Assembly: GCA_947455605.1 (NCBI GenBank)
Contig: CANGOX010000003.1
Coordinates: 1-64,000, forward strand
DNA from: Chitinophagaceae bacterium
GTDB lineage: Bacteria; Bacteroidota; Bacteroidia; Chitinophagales; Chitinophagaceae
Length of the DNA stretch: 64,000 nt
Direction of reading: 5' to 3'
Of this stretch, positions 38,634 to 46,798 are shown one piece after another. The stretch's first letter is position 1. Each line of letters begins with the position of its first letter. The position numbers and the translations under genes are program-made. Below the pieces are notes generated by a model that saw nothing but the letters and a program-made list of their open reading frames with translations, did no database searches and was not told the DNA's origin.

Positions 38634-39104
38634 ATGGCAGAAGATCTCACGATAACAAAAGGCGACAAAGAGACCCAATATAAATCCCTTATCCCACAGA
38701 TCAAGGCACTGATTGAAGGCGAGCCAGATCTGATCGCCAATCTTGCGAATATGGCAGGTGCATTAAAAGAACAGTTCGGCTGGTTTTGGGTGGGATTCTA
38801 CTTAGTGAAAGGTGAGCAATTGGTATTAGGACCTTTTCAGGGACCTGTTGCCTGTACGCGTATCAATAAAGGCCGTGGTGTTTGTGGTACCAGTTGGGCA
38901 AAAGCAGAAACATTGATCGTACCCGATGTAGAAAAATTTCCCGGTCATATTGCCTGCAGCAGTTTATCTAAATCGGAGATCGTTGTTCCATTACTAAAAG
39001 ATGGAAAAGTTTGGGGGGTGCTTGATGTTGACAGTGAACATCTGAATCAGTTTGATGAAACCGATCAACAATTTCTCGAAGAAATCATTTCAACCCTAGC
39101 GTAA
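38634..39104 (+). CDS. msrC: Free methionine-(R)-sulfoxide reductase (GAF type)
   Basis: The 156-residue GAF-domain protein has FGWFWVGFYLV, GPFQGPVACTRI, GRGVCGTSW and HIACSSLSKSEIVVPL. The three catalytic/resolving cysteines are C74, C84 and C108. Their spacing of 10 and 24 is identical to that of E. coli fRMsr (C84, C94, C118). It reduces free (not protein-bound) methionine-R-sulfoxide, using thioredoxin or similar, in the cytoplasm. The length is that of the enzyme with no extra domain, so a signalling GAF protein is unlikely. Confidence 0.93.
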   Translation: MAEDLTITKGDKETQYKSLIPQIKALIEGEPDLIANLANMAGALKEQFGWFWVGFYLVKGEQLVLGPFQGPVACTRINKGRGVCGTSWAKAETLIVPDVEKFPGHIACSSLSKSEIVVPLLKDGKVWGVLDVDSEHLNQFDETDQQFLEEIISTLA

Positions 39105-39108
39105 CCTC

Positions 39109-39161
39109 GTGTCTTTGTGCCTTTGCGGTAAAGATTTTCAACCGCAAAGGCACAAAGACAC
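39109..39161. repeat. Perfect 21-base inverted repeat after msrC
   Basis: The arms 39109-39129 and 39141-39161 are perfectly complementary around an 11-base loop. The word is TTTGTGCCTTTGCGG and its complement. It starts 5 bases after the msrC stop and lacks a T-run, so it looks like a repeat element that may serve as a transcript end or stabiliser. Further on, GATATTCGATATTCACTC (39207-39225) belongs to another repeat-word family. The rest of the 281-base gap up to 39385 is the rhlE promoter and leader. Confidence 0.85.
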
Positions 39162-39251
39162 AAAGGATCGCAAGAATACTTCAACATTCATGATTCCTTG
39201 CTCGATATTCGATATTCACTCCTCTTAACAACCCATTAAATATATTTCCCC

Positions 39252-39259
39252 TATCTTTG
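39252..39259 (+). promoter_or_regulatory. -7 element TATCTTTG of rhlE
   Basis: This is an exact TAnnTTTG match, 126 bases before the TTG start at 39386. It predicts an unusually long leader of about 120 bases. Confidence 0.5.
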
Positions 39260-39340
39260 CATCATTCATATACTCTCTCTACAGACTGATCACTCTTCCG
39301 TGACAAAGTTTATCAAGTCAATTACGGGCAGGTTATATAC

Positions 39341-39360
39341 CATCTGAGCTAATTCAGATG
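39341..39360 (+). promoter_or_regulatory. Hairpin in the leader of the DEAD-box helicase gene
   Basis: A perfect seven-base stem CATCTGA / TCAGATG with a six-base loop lies 25 bases before the start codon and is followed by a T-rich segment TTCATTTATTTT. It could be an attenuator-like or translation-controlling element of the helicase gene. Confidence 0.45.
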
Positions 39361-39385
39361 TTCATTTATTTTAAATAATATCACT

Positions 39386-40660
39386 TTGTTATTCAACGAA
39401 TTAAACCTCATTGAGCCCATTCTACGAGCGCTCAACACTGAGGGGTACACAACACCCACACCCATCCAGGAACAATCTATTCCCATGCTGTTAGAAGGCA
39501 GGGACCTATTAGGCTGTGCACAAACCGGAACGGGTAAAACAGCGGCTTTTGCCATTCCTATCTTACAATTACTGCATGAAAGGAAACAGGCAGGCAGCAC
39601 CAACCGTGGCATTAAAGCACTGATCTTAACACCCACCCGAGAACTGGCTATACAGATTAACGAAAGTTTTGCTGCCTATGGCAGACACCTGAACCTGAAA
39701 CATCTAGTCATTTTTGGAGGCGTTTCTCAACAACCACAAACCAATGCTTTACGCAATGGCGTGGATATTCTGATCGCAACACCCGGACGTTTATTGGATC
39801 TGATCGAGCAACGTTATATCAACCTTTCTCAGTTAGAGATATTGGTATTGGATGAAGCAGACCGCATGCTGGACATGGGCTTTATACATGATGTGAAAAA
39901 GATCATCACAAAAGTTCCGGCCAAAAGACAAACCCTTTTCTTCTCTGCAACTATGCCAACAGAGATCGCAAAACTGTCGAGCACTATCTTAACCAATCCT
40001 GCCAAAGTGGAAGTTACTCCGGTATCCTCTACTGCAGAAACCATTCAGCAGGCAATGTATTTTGTTGAAAAAGAAAACAAAAAACATCTGTTGCTGCATA
40101 TTCTGAAAGACAAAGCCATTCAAAGTGCGTTGGTATTTACCCGTACCAAACATGGTGCAGACAAAGTGGTAAAAGATCTGGTACGTGCCGGTATTGGCGC
40201 AGAAGCCATACATGGTAACAAATCACAGAATGCAAGACAACGTGCCTTAACCAATTTCAAAACCGGTCATACAAGGGTATTGGTGGCAACTGATATCGCC
40301 GCAAGGGGTATTGATGTTGACAATCTCTCACACGTGATCAATTTTGAATTACCGAATGTACCCGAAACCTATGTACACCGTATCGGTCGTACAGGCCGTG
40401 CAGGTGCCAGCGGTATCGCTTTCTCTTTCTGTGATATGGAAGAAAAAGAATTCTTACGTGATATCCAGAAACTGATCTCGGTTTCGGTACCTATCGTAAC
40501 CGATCATCCGTATGCCATGAGTGATACATCCCTCAGTACCTACAAAACTTTACCACAGAAGCCTGTGCAAAGACATCGCCAAAATACCGAAAGACGTTCT
40601 TTCCGTGGTGGTGACAGCAGAAGATATGCAGGTAACAATTCTTCTGGAAGAAATAACTAA
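39386..40660 (+). CDS. rhlE: DEAD-box RNA helicase, RhlE type
   Basis: The 424-residue protein has all core motifs: Q motif with [11 protein letters not shown], Walker [22 protein letters not shown] ([12 protein letters not shown]), SAT (FFSATMP), ARGIDV and [11 protein letters not shown] basic C-terminal tail with [18 protein letters not shown] is RNA-binding. It remodels RNA in ribosome assembly or decay, often in the cold. No in-frame ATG exists before the conserved start (a TAA lies at 39350), so the TTG at 39386, giving [11 protein letters not shown], is used. A strong terminator follows. Confidence 0.93.
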   Translation: MLFNELNLIEPILRALNTEGYTTPTPIQEQSIPMLLEGRDLLGCAQTGTGKTAAFAIPILQLLHERKQAGSTNRGIKALILTPTRELAIQINESFAAYGRHLNLKHLVIFGGVSQQPQTNALRNGVDILIATPGRLLDLIEQRYINLSQLEILVLDEADRMLDMGFIHDVKKIITKVPAKRQTLFFSATMPTEIAKLSSTILTNPAKVEVTPVSSTAETIQQAMYFVEKENKKHLLLHILKDKAIQSALVFTRTKHGADKVVKDLVRAGIGAEAIHGNKSQNARQRALTNFKTGHTRVLVATDIAARGIDVDNLSHVINFELPNVPETYVHRIGRTGRAGASGIAFSFCDMEEKEFLRDIQKLISVSVPIVTDHPYAMSDTSLSTYKTLPQKPVQRHRQNTERRSFRGGDSRRYAGNNSSGRNN

Positions 40661-40704
40661 CTGATCGGGTATTTTATACAATTTGATATCCCATTTTAAA
40701 AGCA

Positions 40705-40734
40705 AAGCGCAGTAAAGGCAACTTTACTGCGCTT
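40705..40734 (+). terminator. Intrinsic terminator after rhlE
   Basis: A perfect 12-base stem AAGCGCAGTAAA / TTTACTGCGCTT with a six-base loop is followed by ATTTTATTT, 45 bases after the stop. Confidence 0.88.
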
Positions 40735-40817
40735 ATTTTATTTAACTGATAAGTATCAGGTTAGCAATGGATTGAAAACTAAACCAAGGAATTATCCGAC
40801 AATTTTTCAAAATCCCC

Positions 40818-40825
40818 TATTTTTG
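40818..40825 (+). promoter_or_regulatory. -7 element TATTTTTG of the tRNA-Leu gene
   Basis: This is an exact TAnnTTTG match, 43 bases before the tRNA 5' end, in the gap after the rhlE terminator. Confidence 0.5.
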
Positions 40826-40867
40826 CCGGCCTATGTATCAGGTACGCCACCTGTTATATGTATACAT

Positions 40868-40949
40868 GCGGATGTGGCGAAATTGGCAGACGTACCAGAC
40901 TTAGGATCTGGCGCCGTGAGGCATGCAGGTTCGACCCCTGTCATCCGCA
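40868..40949 (+). tRNA. tRNA-Leu (anticodon UAG)
   Basis: The 82-base cloverleaf has acceptor stem GCGGATG / CATCCGC (40868-40874 with 40942-40948) and discriminator A at 40949. The anticodon arm CCAGA-CTTAGGA-TCTGG carries TAG at 40902-40904. A variable arm of the long type is present, and the T arm contains GGTTCGACCCC. The anticodon UAG reads CUA/CUN leucine codons. CCA is not encoded (the next bases are CAG). A terminator follows within 15 bases. Confidence 0.97.
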
Positions 40950-40963
40950 CAGTTTTTACTCTT

Positions 40964-40994
40964 AACAAAGGCGCAGAATCTGCGCCTTTGTTTT
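40964..40994 (+). terminator. Intrinsic terminator after tRNA-Leu
   Basis: A perfect 14-base stem with core AAAGGCGCAGA / TCTGCGCCTTT and a one-base centre is followed by TTTT. The remaining gap to 41237 has no gene. It holds a GGGGAAATCCCC palindrome (41060-41071) and the promoter of the next gene. Confidence 0.9.
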
Positions 40995-41163
40995 GCCCTA
41001 TCCCACCGGGATGGCCCTTTTGTTAAAATTTCGTCATCCAACCCATCAACAAAAACCCGGGGAAATCCCCATTTCCCCATTCGGTCTGTGTATAACCCCC
41101 GTAAAATGATGAGAGTCAGTTTTTTTACTGATGAAGGTCATTCATACCCCATAGGGAGCCCGT

Positions 41164-41171
41164 TACATTTG
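41164..41171 (+). promoter_or_regulatory. -7 element TACATTTG of the coiled-coil protein gene
   Basis: This is an exact TAnnTTTG match. It is 67 bases before the ATG at 41238 and 25 before the alternative GTG at 41196. Upstream, ATGAAGGTCAT (41132-41142) is a small palindrome that might be an operator. Confidence 0.45.
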
Positions 41172-41237
41172 TTTCAGATTTAATAAATCTATCCCGTGAT
41201 ACAGGAAATATTAAACAGGGCGTATTGCCCGGAACCT

Positions 41238-41612
41238 ATGGCTGAATTAAAATTGAAACAATTACAATACGAGTGCGCAACCTGGAAAAGGTCGCTGGGC
41301 TTTATGATAGAGGAAAATATCCGTTTGAAGAACCGGATCGCCGAGATATTGAAAGACAATTTTGATACCGGCCTGCTGGAAAATATTGAAACCTTCCAGA
41401 ATAATTTTATTGATGAGGATACAAGGATGAGCTTATTAAGGGATGATGTTGCCGATCTGGAGAAACTGCTGCAACATGAACCTTTCGAAAACAAGACTAC
41501 ACCAGCCATAGAAACCAAACTCAAAAAGATCCGGAACAATATCATGGAGGCGGAAAAACAATTCTCCGGACTTAAACTGGCCTTCAACAATTATCTCTCA
41601 AAAAACATGTAA
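41238..41612 (+). CDS. Coiled-coil protein of unknown function
   Basis: This soluble protein of about 124 residues is almost wholly helical and charged, with heptad-like runs (KLKQLQYECATWKRSLGFMIEENIRLKNRIAEIL and a C-terminal KKIRNNIMEAEKQFSGLKLAF). No enzyme motif or membrane segment is present. The track starts at a GTG (41196), adding 14 residues; the ATG at 41238 begins the recognisable helical part and is preferred with modest confidence. It is convergent with, and ends 5 bases from, the REC-Crp regulator gene. I suspect it belongs to the same signalling locus. Confidence 0.72.
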   Translation: MAELKLKQLQYECATWKRSLGFMIEENIRLKNRIAEILKDNFDTGLLENIETFQNNFIDEDTRMSLLRDDVADLEKLLQHEPFENKTTPAIETKLKKIRNNIMEAEKQFSGLKLAFNNYLSKNM

Positions 41613-41617
41613 TCGCA

Positions 41618-42673
41618 TCAGTTTAGCAGGCTGGCCAGTTTTTTCCCGTCCAGTATTTTGATGGCTCCATTTTGAATATCGATCATCTTCTCGCTTTTAA
41701 AATCACTCAATGTCCTGATCAGGGATTCGGTTGCCGTACCGGCAATGGTAGCCAGACTTTCACGGCTGATATCGATCACAAAGGATTCATCGCCTGTTTG
41801 ATATTTTTGCTGCAGTTTAACGATCGCTTCTGCCACTTTCTTTCGCAGCGAATTATAGGCAAGTCCCAATAACTGGTTTTCCTTTTCAGAAATATTCTTA
41901 GCCAGCAACCGGATAAATTTCTGCGCTACTTCTTTGTTATTATTGACCAGTTCTTCAAAATCCTCTTTAGGTATGATAGCCAGTTCTGTATCTTCCAATG
42001 CTTCAGCAGAATCTTTATAAACACCCCCTTCCAACAAAGCTATATACCCGATAAAATCACCCGGCACATAGATATCCGTTGCCAGCTCCTTTCCGTCGTC
42101 ATTGGTACGGTAGGTTTTCACTTTCCCTTTGATGATATAGTATAAACGGATCGGGTGGTTACCTTCTGAATAAACCGTTTGTTTTTTCTTAAGCAGGTTC
42201 GTATTGCGTCCTTCGGCAAAGGTTTGGAGTACATTCTTTCCAAAAGAGGCTTCCAGCAGGTTATCCAGGCCTTCCAATCCGGGTGCCAGGTCTTTTTTGA
42301 GCAAGGCCAGCTTACGTAAACGGCTGTCAACTGCGTTTAGCAGCTCTGTTCCATCAAAGGGTTTGGTGATATAATCATCCGCTCCCAGTTCCATGCCTTT
42401 CCTGAAATCGCTTCGTTCTGTTTTGGCTGTGAGAAAAATAAAGGGCGTATTCTTAATGGTATCATTCTTATGAATGGCATGCAAAACGCCATATCCATCC
42501 AGCACGGGCATCATGATATCGCAGATGATCAGGTCTGGCTTATGTTCTAGCGCTTTCTCTACCCCTATTTTACCGTTCTCTGCAGTGATCACTTCATAGT
42601 TAGATAACTCCAGTATCTCAGCGGTATTATTCCGGATATCATCGTTATCCTCAATCAGCAAAATTTTTTGCAT
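41618..42673 (-). CDS. Response regulator with Crp-type output (REC + cNMP-binding-like + HTH)
   Basis: The 351-residue protein has a receiver domain at 1-120 with acidic pocket E8/D9, phospho-acceptor D52 (IICDIMMPVLDG), FLTAKTE and KPF. A Crp-like beta-roll follows (about 150-265, YIIKGKVKTYRTNDDGKE, PGDFIGYIALLEGG), then a Crp HTH (about 285-345, ISRESLATIAGTATESLIRTLSDFK). It therefore joins two-component phosphorylation to a Crp/Fnr output. The start overlaps the 3' end of the PAS kinase gene by 23 bases, so the two are translationally coupled partners. Targets are unknown; the adjacent envelope redox cluster is a candidate. Confidence 0.92.
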   Translation of the reverse strand: MQKILLIEDNDDIRNNTAEILELSNYEVITAENGKIGVEKALEHKPDLIICDIMMPVLDGYGVLHAIHKNDTIKNTPFIFLTAKTERSDFRKGMELGADDYITKPFDGTELLNAVDSRLRKLALLKKDLAPGLEGLDNLLEASFGKNVLQTFAEGRNTNLLKKKQTVYSEGNHPIRLYYIIKGKVKTYRTNDDGKELATDIYVPGDFIGYIALLEGGVYKDSAEALEDTELAIIPKEDFEELVNNNKEVAQKFIRLLAKNISEKENQLLGLAYNSLRKKVAEAIVKLQQKYQTGDESFVIDISRESLATIAGTATESLIRTLSDFKSEKMIDIQNGAIKILDGKKLASLLN

Positions 42674-44318
42674 TATCAGCGGGTTTAGTGTTAAAAGTAA
42701 TCATAAACTCGGTACCGTGGTCCAACTCACTCTTACAAGTAACGGTACCATTCATTAATTCAGCATATTTGGAAACAATATGCAATCCCAAACCGGTACC
42801 CTGTATATTTCCTGCATTGGTAGCCCTGAAGAACCGTTCCATCAGATGCTTCTGGTCTTCTTTGGAAATACCAATTCCCTGATCTTTTACCGAAAGCTGA
42901 ATATGGTTCTTTCCGGACAGGGTTTTTATTTCAATGGTTCCCCCCTCCGGAGAAAACTTGCTGGCGTTCGATATCAGGTTCATGATAATATGCTTTACCA
43001 ACGATCCGTCGAGTTCCACATCAGTTGGACCTGCGTGCTGGTAAACAATTTTCTGATCCTTTTTCAGATTGTTTTTGATCTCCTCGGTAATAGCACTAAC
43101 CAATTCCTGAATATGAAACTGGGTTATCCTTACCTGGATCTTGCCTTCTTCTATTTTGCCCACGCTCAGAAAATCATTCAGAATATCTGTGAGCATATTT
43201 ACTGACGAGAAGATCCTCTGCAGATGTTTACTTCTCTTGGGTTGGTCGTCGGTACCGGTATATTTTTCGATCAGGTATGCAGATGAGAGAACTGTACTGA
43301 GAGGTGTGCGGAATTCATGCGAAGCCATCGATACAAACCTTGATTTCAGTTCACTCAGTTCTTTTTCTTTTTCGAGGGCTTTGCGCAGATCTTCTTCTGC
43401 GCGCTTTCTTTCAGAGATATCATGGGCGATACTCAGAAAACCGGTAATATTTCCCGCACCGTCTTTTACCGTAGTAATGGTGAGTGAAGCAACAAATGTT
43501 GTTCCATCTTTACGGGTGTAGGTATACTCTTCTTCTTCATAAATATTACGTTTCGATTTATCTACCAGTACAGCAAAATCATCATCTATATCAACCCCAT
43601 ATTCATCAAGCAATTCCTTTCGTTTTTGCTCGATCTCTTCTTTATCATGAAATAATACCGGGCTTTGTTTATCGATCATATCCGTATCCGGGTAACCCAG
43701 ACTAAGCGATGCCTGCGGGTTAAAGAGCTTAATGGTTCCCCGTTCATCCGTTGCTATGATCATCACTCCTGCATTATCCAGTAATGCTTTCTGATAGGCT
43801 AACACATCTTCCAATACATCTCTGGATATTTCCAACTGACGAAGTGTTTCCGTTAGATCTTTTGTACGCTGTTCAACCGTTGCTTCCAGATCAATATTCA
43901 GCTTTTCGATCTCTGCTTCTGCTTTTTTCCGGATAGAAATATCACTGATGAAGGCGATCGCATTCATCTCTCCATCATTCTGATAATTACCTAAACTCAC
44001 TTCCACCGGAAATTCTGTGCCATCTTTTTTTACTGCAAAAAGATCCATCCCTACCCCCATTGGCCGGCTTCTGGGATTATGCATATAAGAATCTCTGTGA
44101 GCCCCATGATTATGATGGTAGCGCATAGGAATGAGCAATTCAATGGGTTTGTTTATCAACTCTTCTGAGGTAAACCCAAAAAGTTTAAGTGCAAATGGGT
44201 TTACAGACTGAATAATGCCCGCACTGTTCACCACCACAATACCCATGGAAGCGTGGTTGAATAACGCTTCAAAACGAAACGCGTCATTTACAGTGTTTGA
44301 AGTAGAATGATGCATCAT
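42651..44318 (-). CDS. PAS domain sensor histidine kinase (soluble)
   Basis: The 555-residue protein has two PAS domains (about 12-135 and 185-310, each followed by a PAC-like segment such as AIAFISDISIRKKAEAEIEKL) with a short coiled coil between them. HisKA follows with SMASHEFRTPLSTVLSS (phospho-His near 334), then HATPase_c (NLISNASKFSPEGG, DQGIGISKEDQ, GTGLGLHIVSKY). No membrane segment is present, so it senses an internal signal; the PAS ligand is unknown. It is cotranscribed with the REC-Crp gene. The gene starts after the terminator of the DUF5777 gene. Confidence 0.94.
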   Translation of the reverse strand: MMHHSTSNTVNDAFRFEALFNHASMGIVVVNSAGIIQSVNPFALKLFGFTSEELINKPIELLIPMRYHHNHGAHRDSYMHNPRSRPMGVGMDLFAVKKDGTEFPVEVSLGNYQNDGEMNAIAFISDISIRKKAEAEIEKLNIDLEATVEQRTKDLTETLRQLEISRDVLEDVLAYQKALLDNAGVMIIATDERGTIKLFNPQASLSLGYPDTDMIDKQSPVLFHDKEEIEQKRKELLDEYGVDIDDDFAVLVDKSKRNIYEEEEYTYTRKDGTTFVASLTITTVKDGAGNITGFLSIAHDISERKRAEEDLRKALEKEKELSELKSRFVSMASHEFRTPLSTVLSSAYLIEKYTGTDDQPKRSKHLQRIFSSVNMLTDILNDFLSVGKIEEGKIQVRITQFHIQELVSAITEEIKNNLKKDQKIVYQHAGPTDVELDGSLVKHIIMNLISNASKFSPEGGTIEIKTLSGKNHIQLSVKDQGIGISKEDQKHLMERFFRATNAGNIQGTGLGLHIVSKYAELMNGTVTCKSELDHGTEFMITFNTKPADNAKNFAD

Positions 44319-44356
44319 TAAAAATAGTCAAAAAATCCAATTTGTATCCGATAACA

Positions 44357-44386
44357 AAAATTCCGCATTACGTAATGCGGAATTTT
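44357..44386 (-). terminator. Terminator after the DUF5777 gene
   Basis: The perfect palindrome AATTCCGCATTAC/GTAATGCGGAATT, extended by A4/T4, occupies 44357-44386. On the minus strand it ends with a T-run and closes the redox cluster transcript 40 bases after its last stop. Confidence 0.85.
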
Positions 44387-44423
44387 GTTTGTAACCCAGG
44401 GAATTTAAAAAAATCATTAACGC

Positions 44424-45329
44424 CTAAAGTTCCAGTTTCTTATTTTTCTTCAACTGAAATACCCTTGACAGATTAAATCCAAATCTTAGCTCTCCCTTAG
44501 ACCAGTCGTTCGTGGTTTCTGTAATAAATGCACGTTCATTCATACCGGTAGAATTGGAAACATGGAGTTGAAAAACATGCCCCCCTGTTTCAATATCCAC
44601 ACCAACTGAAAGCGGGTGAAAATTCACTCCGGGTTGTATCCCGTTCATTACGTAAAAATAATCCCAGGTAAAAGCCATCCGCTTTGAAAATTTTGCCCGT
44701 CCACCAAATCCAAGCGCATAAATATCATTGGGTTGTGTTTGTAAGGGCACAATATTATTATGCACCATGGTTGGTGTAAACTGTAAAGTGATACCTTCAC
44801 TGAACTTTCGCCCGATGATGGTTTGAAAATAATAAGCGAGCCTGGAACTAAAATAATTTTTGATTGTGGGATCAGCCCAAGGCAGGGTATTCATCGTCAT
44901 CCCCGCCACCATGGCAACAGTGAACGGGAAACTATGATGTCCCGTAGATTGCATAATCGGTGCAAACTTGATATAGCCATCGAGTTCTTTTTTATAGGTG
45001 CTCCTTCCAAATCCAAACATCAGGTTCCTGCTTACCCCAAAATCAAAACCCATACGCATACTGGCCTGGTCAAGGCCAAAGAAATTATCATACCCCTGGC
45101 TCAAGAGGCCAAATCGGTGCAGAATACGAAAATCCATGGTACCGGGTGCCAGAAACTCCATAGAATGACCATTGATCACACGCGGCGATTTAAAAGCATA
45201 CTTCACAAATTCTTTTTTGGGCTTATCCTCACCTACCAGTTTTAACAGGTCAACTTCCTGGGCTGCTATTTTTTCCATTTGCAGCAATAAGAAAAAAAAT
45301 ATGATGACCGCATTTTGATACTTTTTCAT
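44424..45329 (-). CDS. DUF5777 family predicted outer-membrane beta-barrel protein
   Basis: The protein has about 301 residues with a signal peptide (IIFFFLLLQ...IAAQ-EV). The rest alternates like a beta-barrel with an aromatic C-terminal region (LRFGFNLSRVFQL). It has the family opening YAFKSPRVINGHSMEFLAPGTMDFRILHRFG. The function of DUF5777 is unknown. The track start at 45380 lies inside the YceI gene; the ATG at 45329 gives MKKYQNAVII and a proper signal peptide. It is the last gene of the redox cluster. Confidence 0.85.
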   Translation of the reverse strand: MKKYQNAVIIFFFLLLQMEKIAAQEVDLLKLVGEDKPKKEFVKYAFKSPRVINGHSMEFLAPGTMDFRILHRFGLLSQGYDNFFGLDQASMRMGFDFGVSRNLMFGFGRSTYKKELDGYIKFAPIMQSTGHHSFPFTVAMVAGMTMNTLPWADPTIKNYFSSRLAYYFQTIIGRKFSEGITLQFTPTMVHNNIVPLQTQPNDIYALGFGGRAKFSKRMAFTWDYFYVMNGIQPGVNFHPLSVGVDIETGGHVFQLHVSNSTGMNERAFITETTNDWSKGELRFGFNLSRVFQLKKNKKLEL

Positions 45330-45355
45330 GTAAGAGAATTCATGGGTGATAAAAA

Positions 45356-45913
45356 TTATTTCAGGGGATCCAGAACACAATCCACATTGATCTTTGCAGA
45401 TTTAGCTACTTTATCAGCTACCAGTTGGGGAACATTCACACCATACTCTGCCAATACCACTGCAAATGAAGCAACCAGTTGTACTTTTCCTGCTTTCACT
45501 ATCAACTTTCCTTCAGATTCCACATCGCGTGTTTCACCATGTATGGTAAGTTTCCCTTTTACTTTCACAGGATAGGCAGCTTCCTTCGAAAAATTCACTG
45601 AAGCCGGTTCGGTAAGTGCCCCACGGAATTCTGCTTTGGGAAATTTATTGCTCTCCACATAATTTTCATTAAAGTGTTCCTGCATCAATGCTTTCTCAAA
45701 TTCAAAACCTTTCATCAGCACAGCAAACTGAAGCAACCCGGTCTTTGTATCGAGAACACAGGTAACTGTTTTATTAACGCCTAGAATATTTTCCGGTGAT
45801 TTAGCCGAAGTGGCATCAAACACGATCTTACCGCTTTTGGTAAAGAATTTATCCTGTGCAGTAAGGGTTGACAGGACCAGGAAAGACATCAGGCAAAAGA
45901 TTATTTTTTTCAT
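45356..45913 (-). CDS. YceI family periplasmic lipid-binding-like protein
   Basis: The 185-residue protein has a signal peptide (LSTLTAQ-DK). The YceI lipocalin-like fold has the usual signs: GKIVFDATSAKSPENILG, VLMKGFEFEKALMQEHFNENYVES and FPKAEFRG. YceI proteins bind isoprenoid or other hydrophobic ligands in the periplasm and often accompany cytochromes. It is placed between the OB-fold and DUF5777 genes, with gaps of 16 and 26 bases. Confidence 0.92.
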   Translation of the reverse strand: MKKIIFCLMSFLVLSTLTAQDKFFTKSGKIVFDATSAKSPENILGVNKTVTCVLDTKTGLLQFAVLMKGFEFEKALMQEHFNENYVESNKFPKAEFRGALTEPASVNFSKEAAYPVKVKGKLTIHGETRDVESEGKLIVKAGKVQLVASFAVVLAEYGVNVPQLVADKVAKSAKINVDCVLDPLK

Positions 45914-45929
45914 GGTATTTGTTTAAGCT

Positions 45930-46385
45930 TTAAAATGATTTAATGTATACACAACGGTTCAGGATCACATCCGCACCAAGTCCCATATTATCTGAGGTAA
46001 AACCGGAGCAGAGGCCTTTAATCAATACTTTGGCGCCAACCCGGTATAGTAATGAATCATCAGCGATCTTAATGTCCATACTGCATCTAACAGAAGACAG
46101 GGAACTGGTATCGCCAAGGATCAGGGTATATAAACCCGCAGAATCTTTTTCGAGAGATTTGATCATTCCGGAAACAGACAATACTTTGCCCAGATATTGC
46201 TGATTGGCAGCAGATTCGCCGGTTTGAAACCCTTTGATCAGATCCGGTGCAGTTAACTCATACAAGGGTAAAAGTTCAGCCGTACTAACCGGTTTCCTGT
46301 TGTATTCGTGATATGCATAATATCCGGCTGCCAGCAGCAACACCAGCAATATCAGTATCAATCGGTATGTTTTTTTTGATAACAT
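45930..46385 (-). CDS. Membrane-anchored OB-fold (tRNA_anti-like) protein
   Basis: The 151-residue protein has an N-terminal membrane anchor (about 7-25) and an extracytoplasmic OB-fold (about 60-150). It shows the tRNA_anti-like pattern: GKVLSVSGMIKSLEKD, VRCSMDIK, VGAKVLIKGLCSG and the terminal GADVILNRCVYIK. Despite the Pfam name, nucleic acid binding is not implied; ligand and partner are unknown. It lies 19 bases downstream of the small cytochrome lipoprotein gene. Confidence 0.82.
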   Translation of the reverse strand: MLSKKTYRLILILLVLLLAAGYYAYHEYNRKPVSTAELLPLYELTAPDLIKGFQTGESAANQQYLGKVLSVSGMIKSLEKDSAGLYTLILGDTSSLSSVRCSMDIKIADDSLLYRVGAKVLIKGLCSGFTSDNMGLGADVILNRCVYIKSF

Positions 46386-46404
46386 CGTTTTTGATTTTAG
46401 GTGA

Positions 46405-46788
46405 TCAATTATTTAAAGCACCTGCATTGATCCATTTTTGTATCACTGCCTGTTGGCAGCCAGTCATTTGGGCCCCACCCTGAGGCATGGCTATAAAACC
46501 AGACGCATGGCTGATGGTGCCATATAGTTTTCCATTGGTGGCTATCACTTTATCCAGTGCAAATGTGCCCATGTTGATGCCACCCGAACCACCTGTGGTT
46601 GTATGACAACCATAACACTGGGTTCTAAGAATAGGCACCACTTTCTGGATATAGGAAATGGTTCCCGCTGAATCTGTACAGGGCGCCGATACGCCGATCG
46701 GATACAGAAGATCAGATTTATCGTAATAACAGGAATGAAATGAGATAGCCAGTATACCCAAAAAAAGAAGGATCATTATTTTTTTCAT
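46405..46788 (-). CDS. Monoheme c-type cytochrome-like lipoprotein (small)
   Basis: This is a protein of about 127 residues with a lipoprotein signal and lipobox (ISFHSC). A single cytochrome-type domain follows with heme motif CYGCH and the downstream pattern GGSGGINMGTF, ..AMPQGGAQMTGCQQAVIQKWINAG, which closely resembles each half of the neighbouring larger lipoprotein. The track start at 46821 overlaps that gene; the ATG at 46788 gives MKKIMILLFLG. It is probably an extracytoplasmic electron carrier. Confidence 0.85.
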   Translation of the reverse strand: MKKIMILLFLGILAISFHSCYYDKSDLLYPIGVSAPCTDSAGTISYIQKVVPILRTQCYGCHTTTGGSGGINMGTFALDKVIATNGKLYGTISHASGFIAMPQGGAQMTGCQQAVIQKWINAGALNN

Positions 46789-46798
46789 TGCTAAGATT

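Noticed and set aside
40923-41183. 86-residue ORF after tRNA-Leu
   Set aside because: It overlaps the tRNA 3' half and a terminator, and its composition is non-protein-like.
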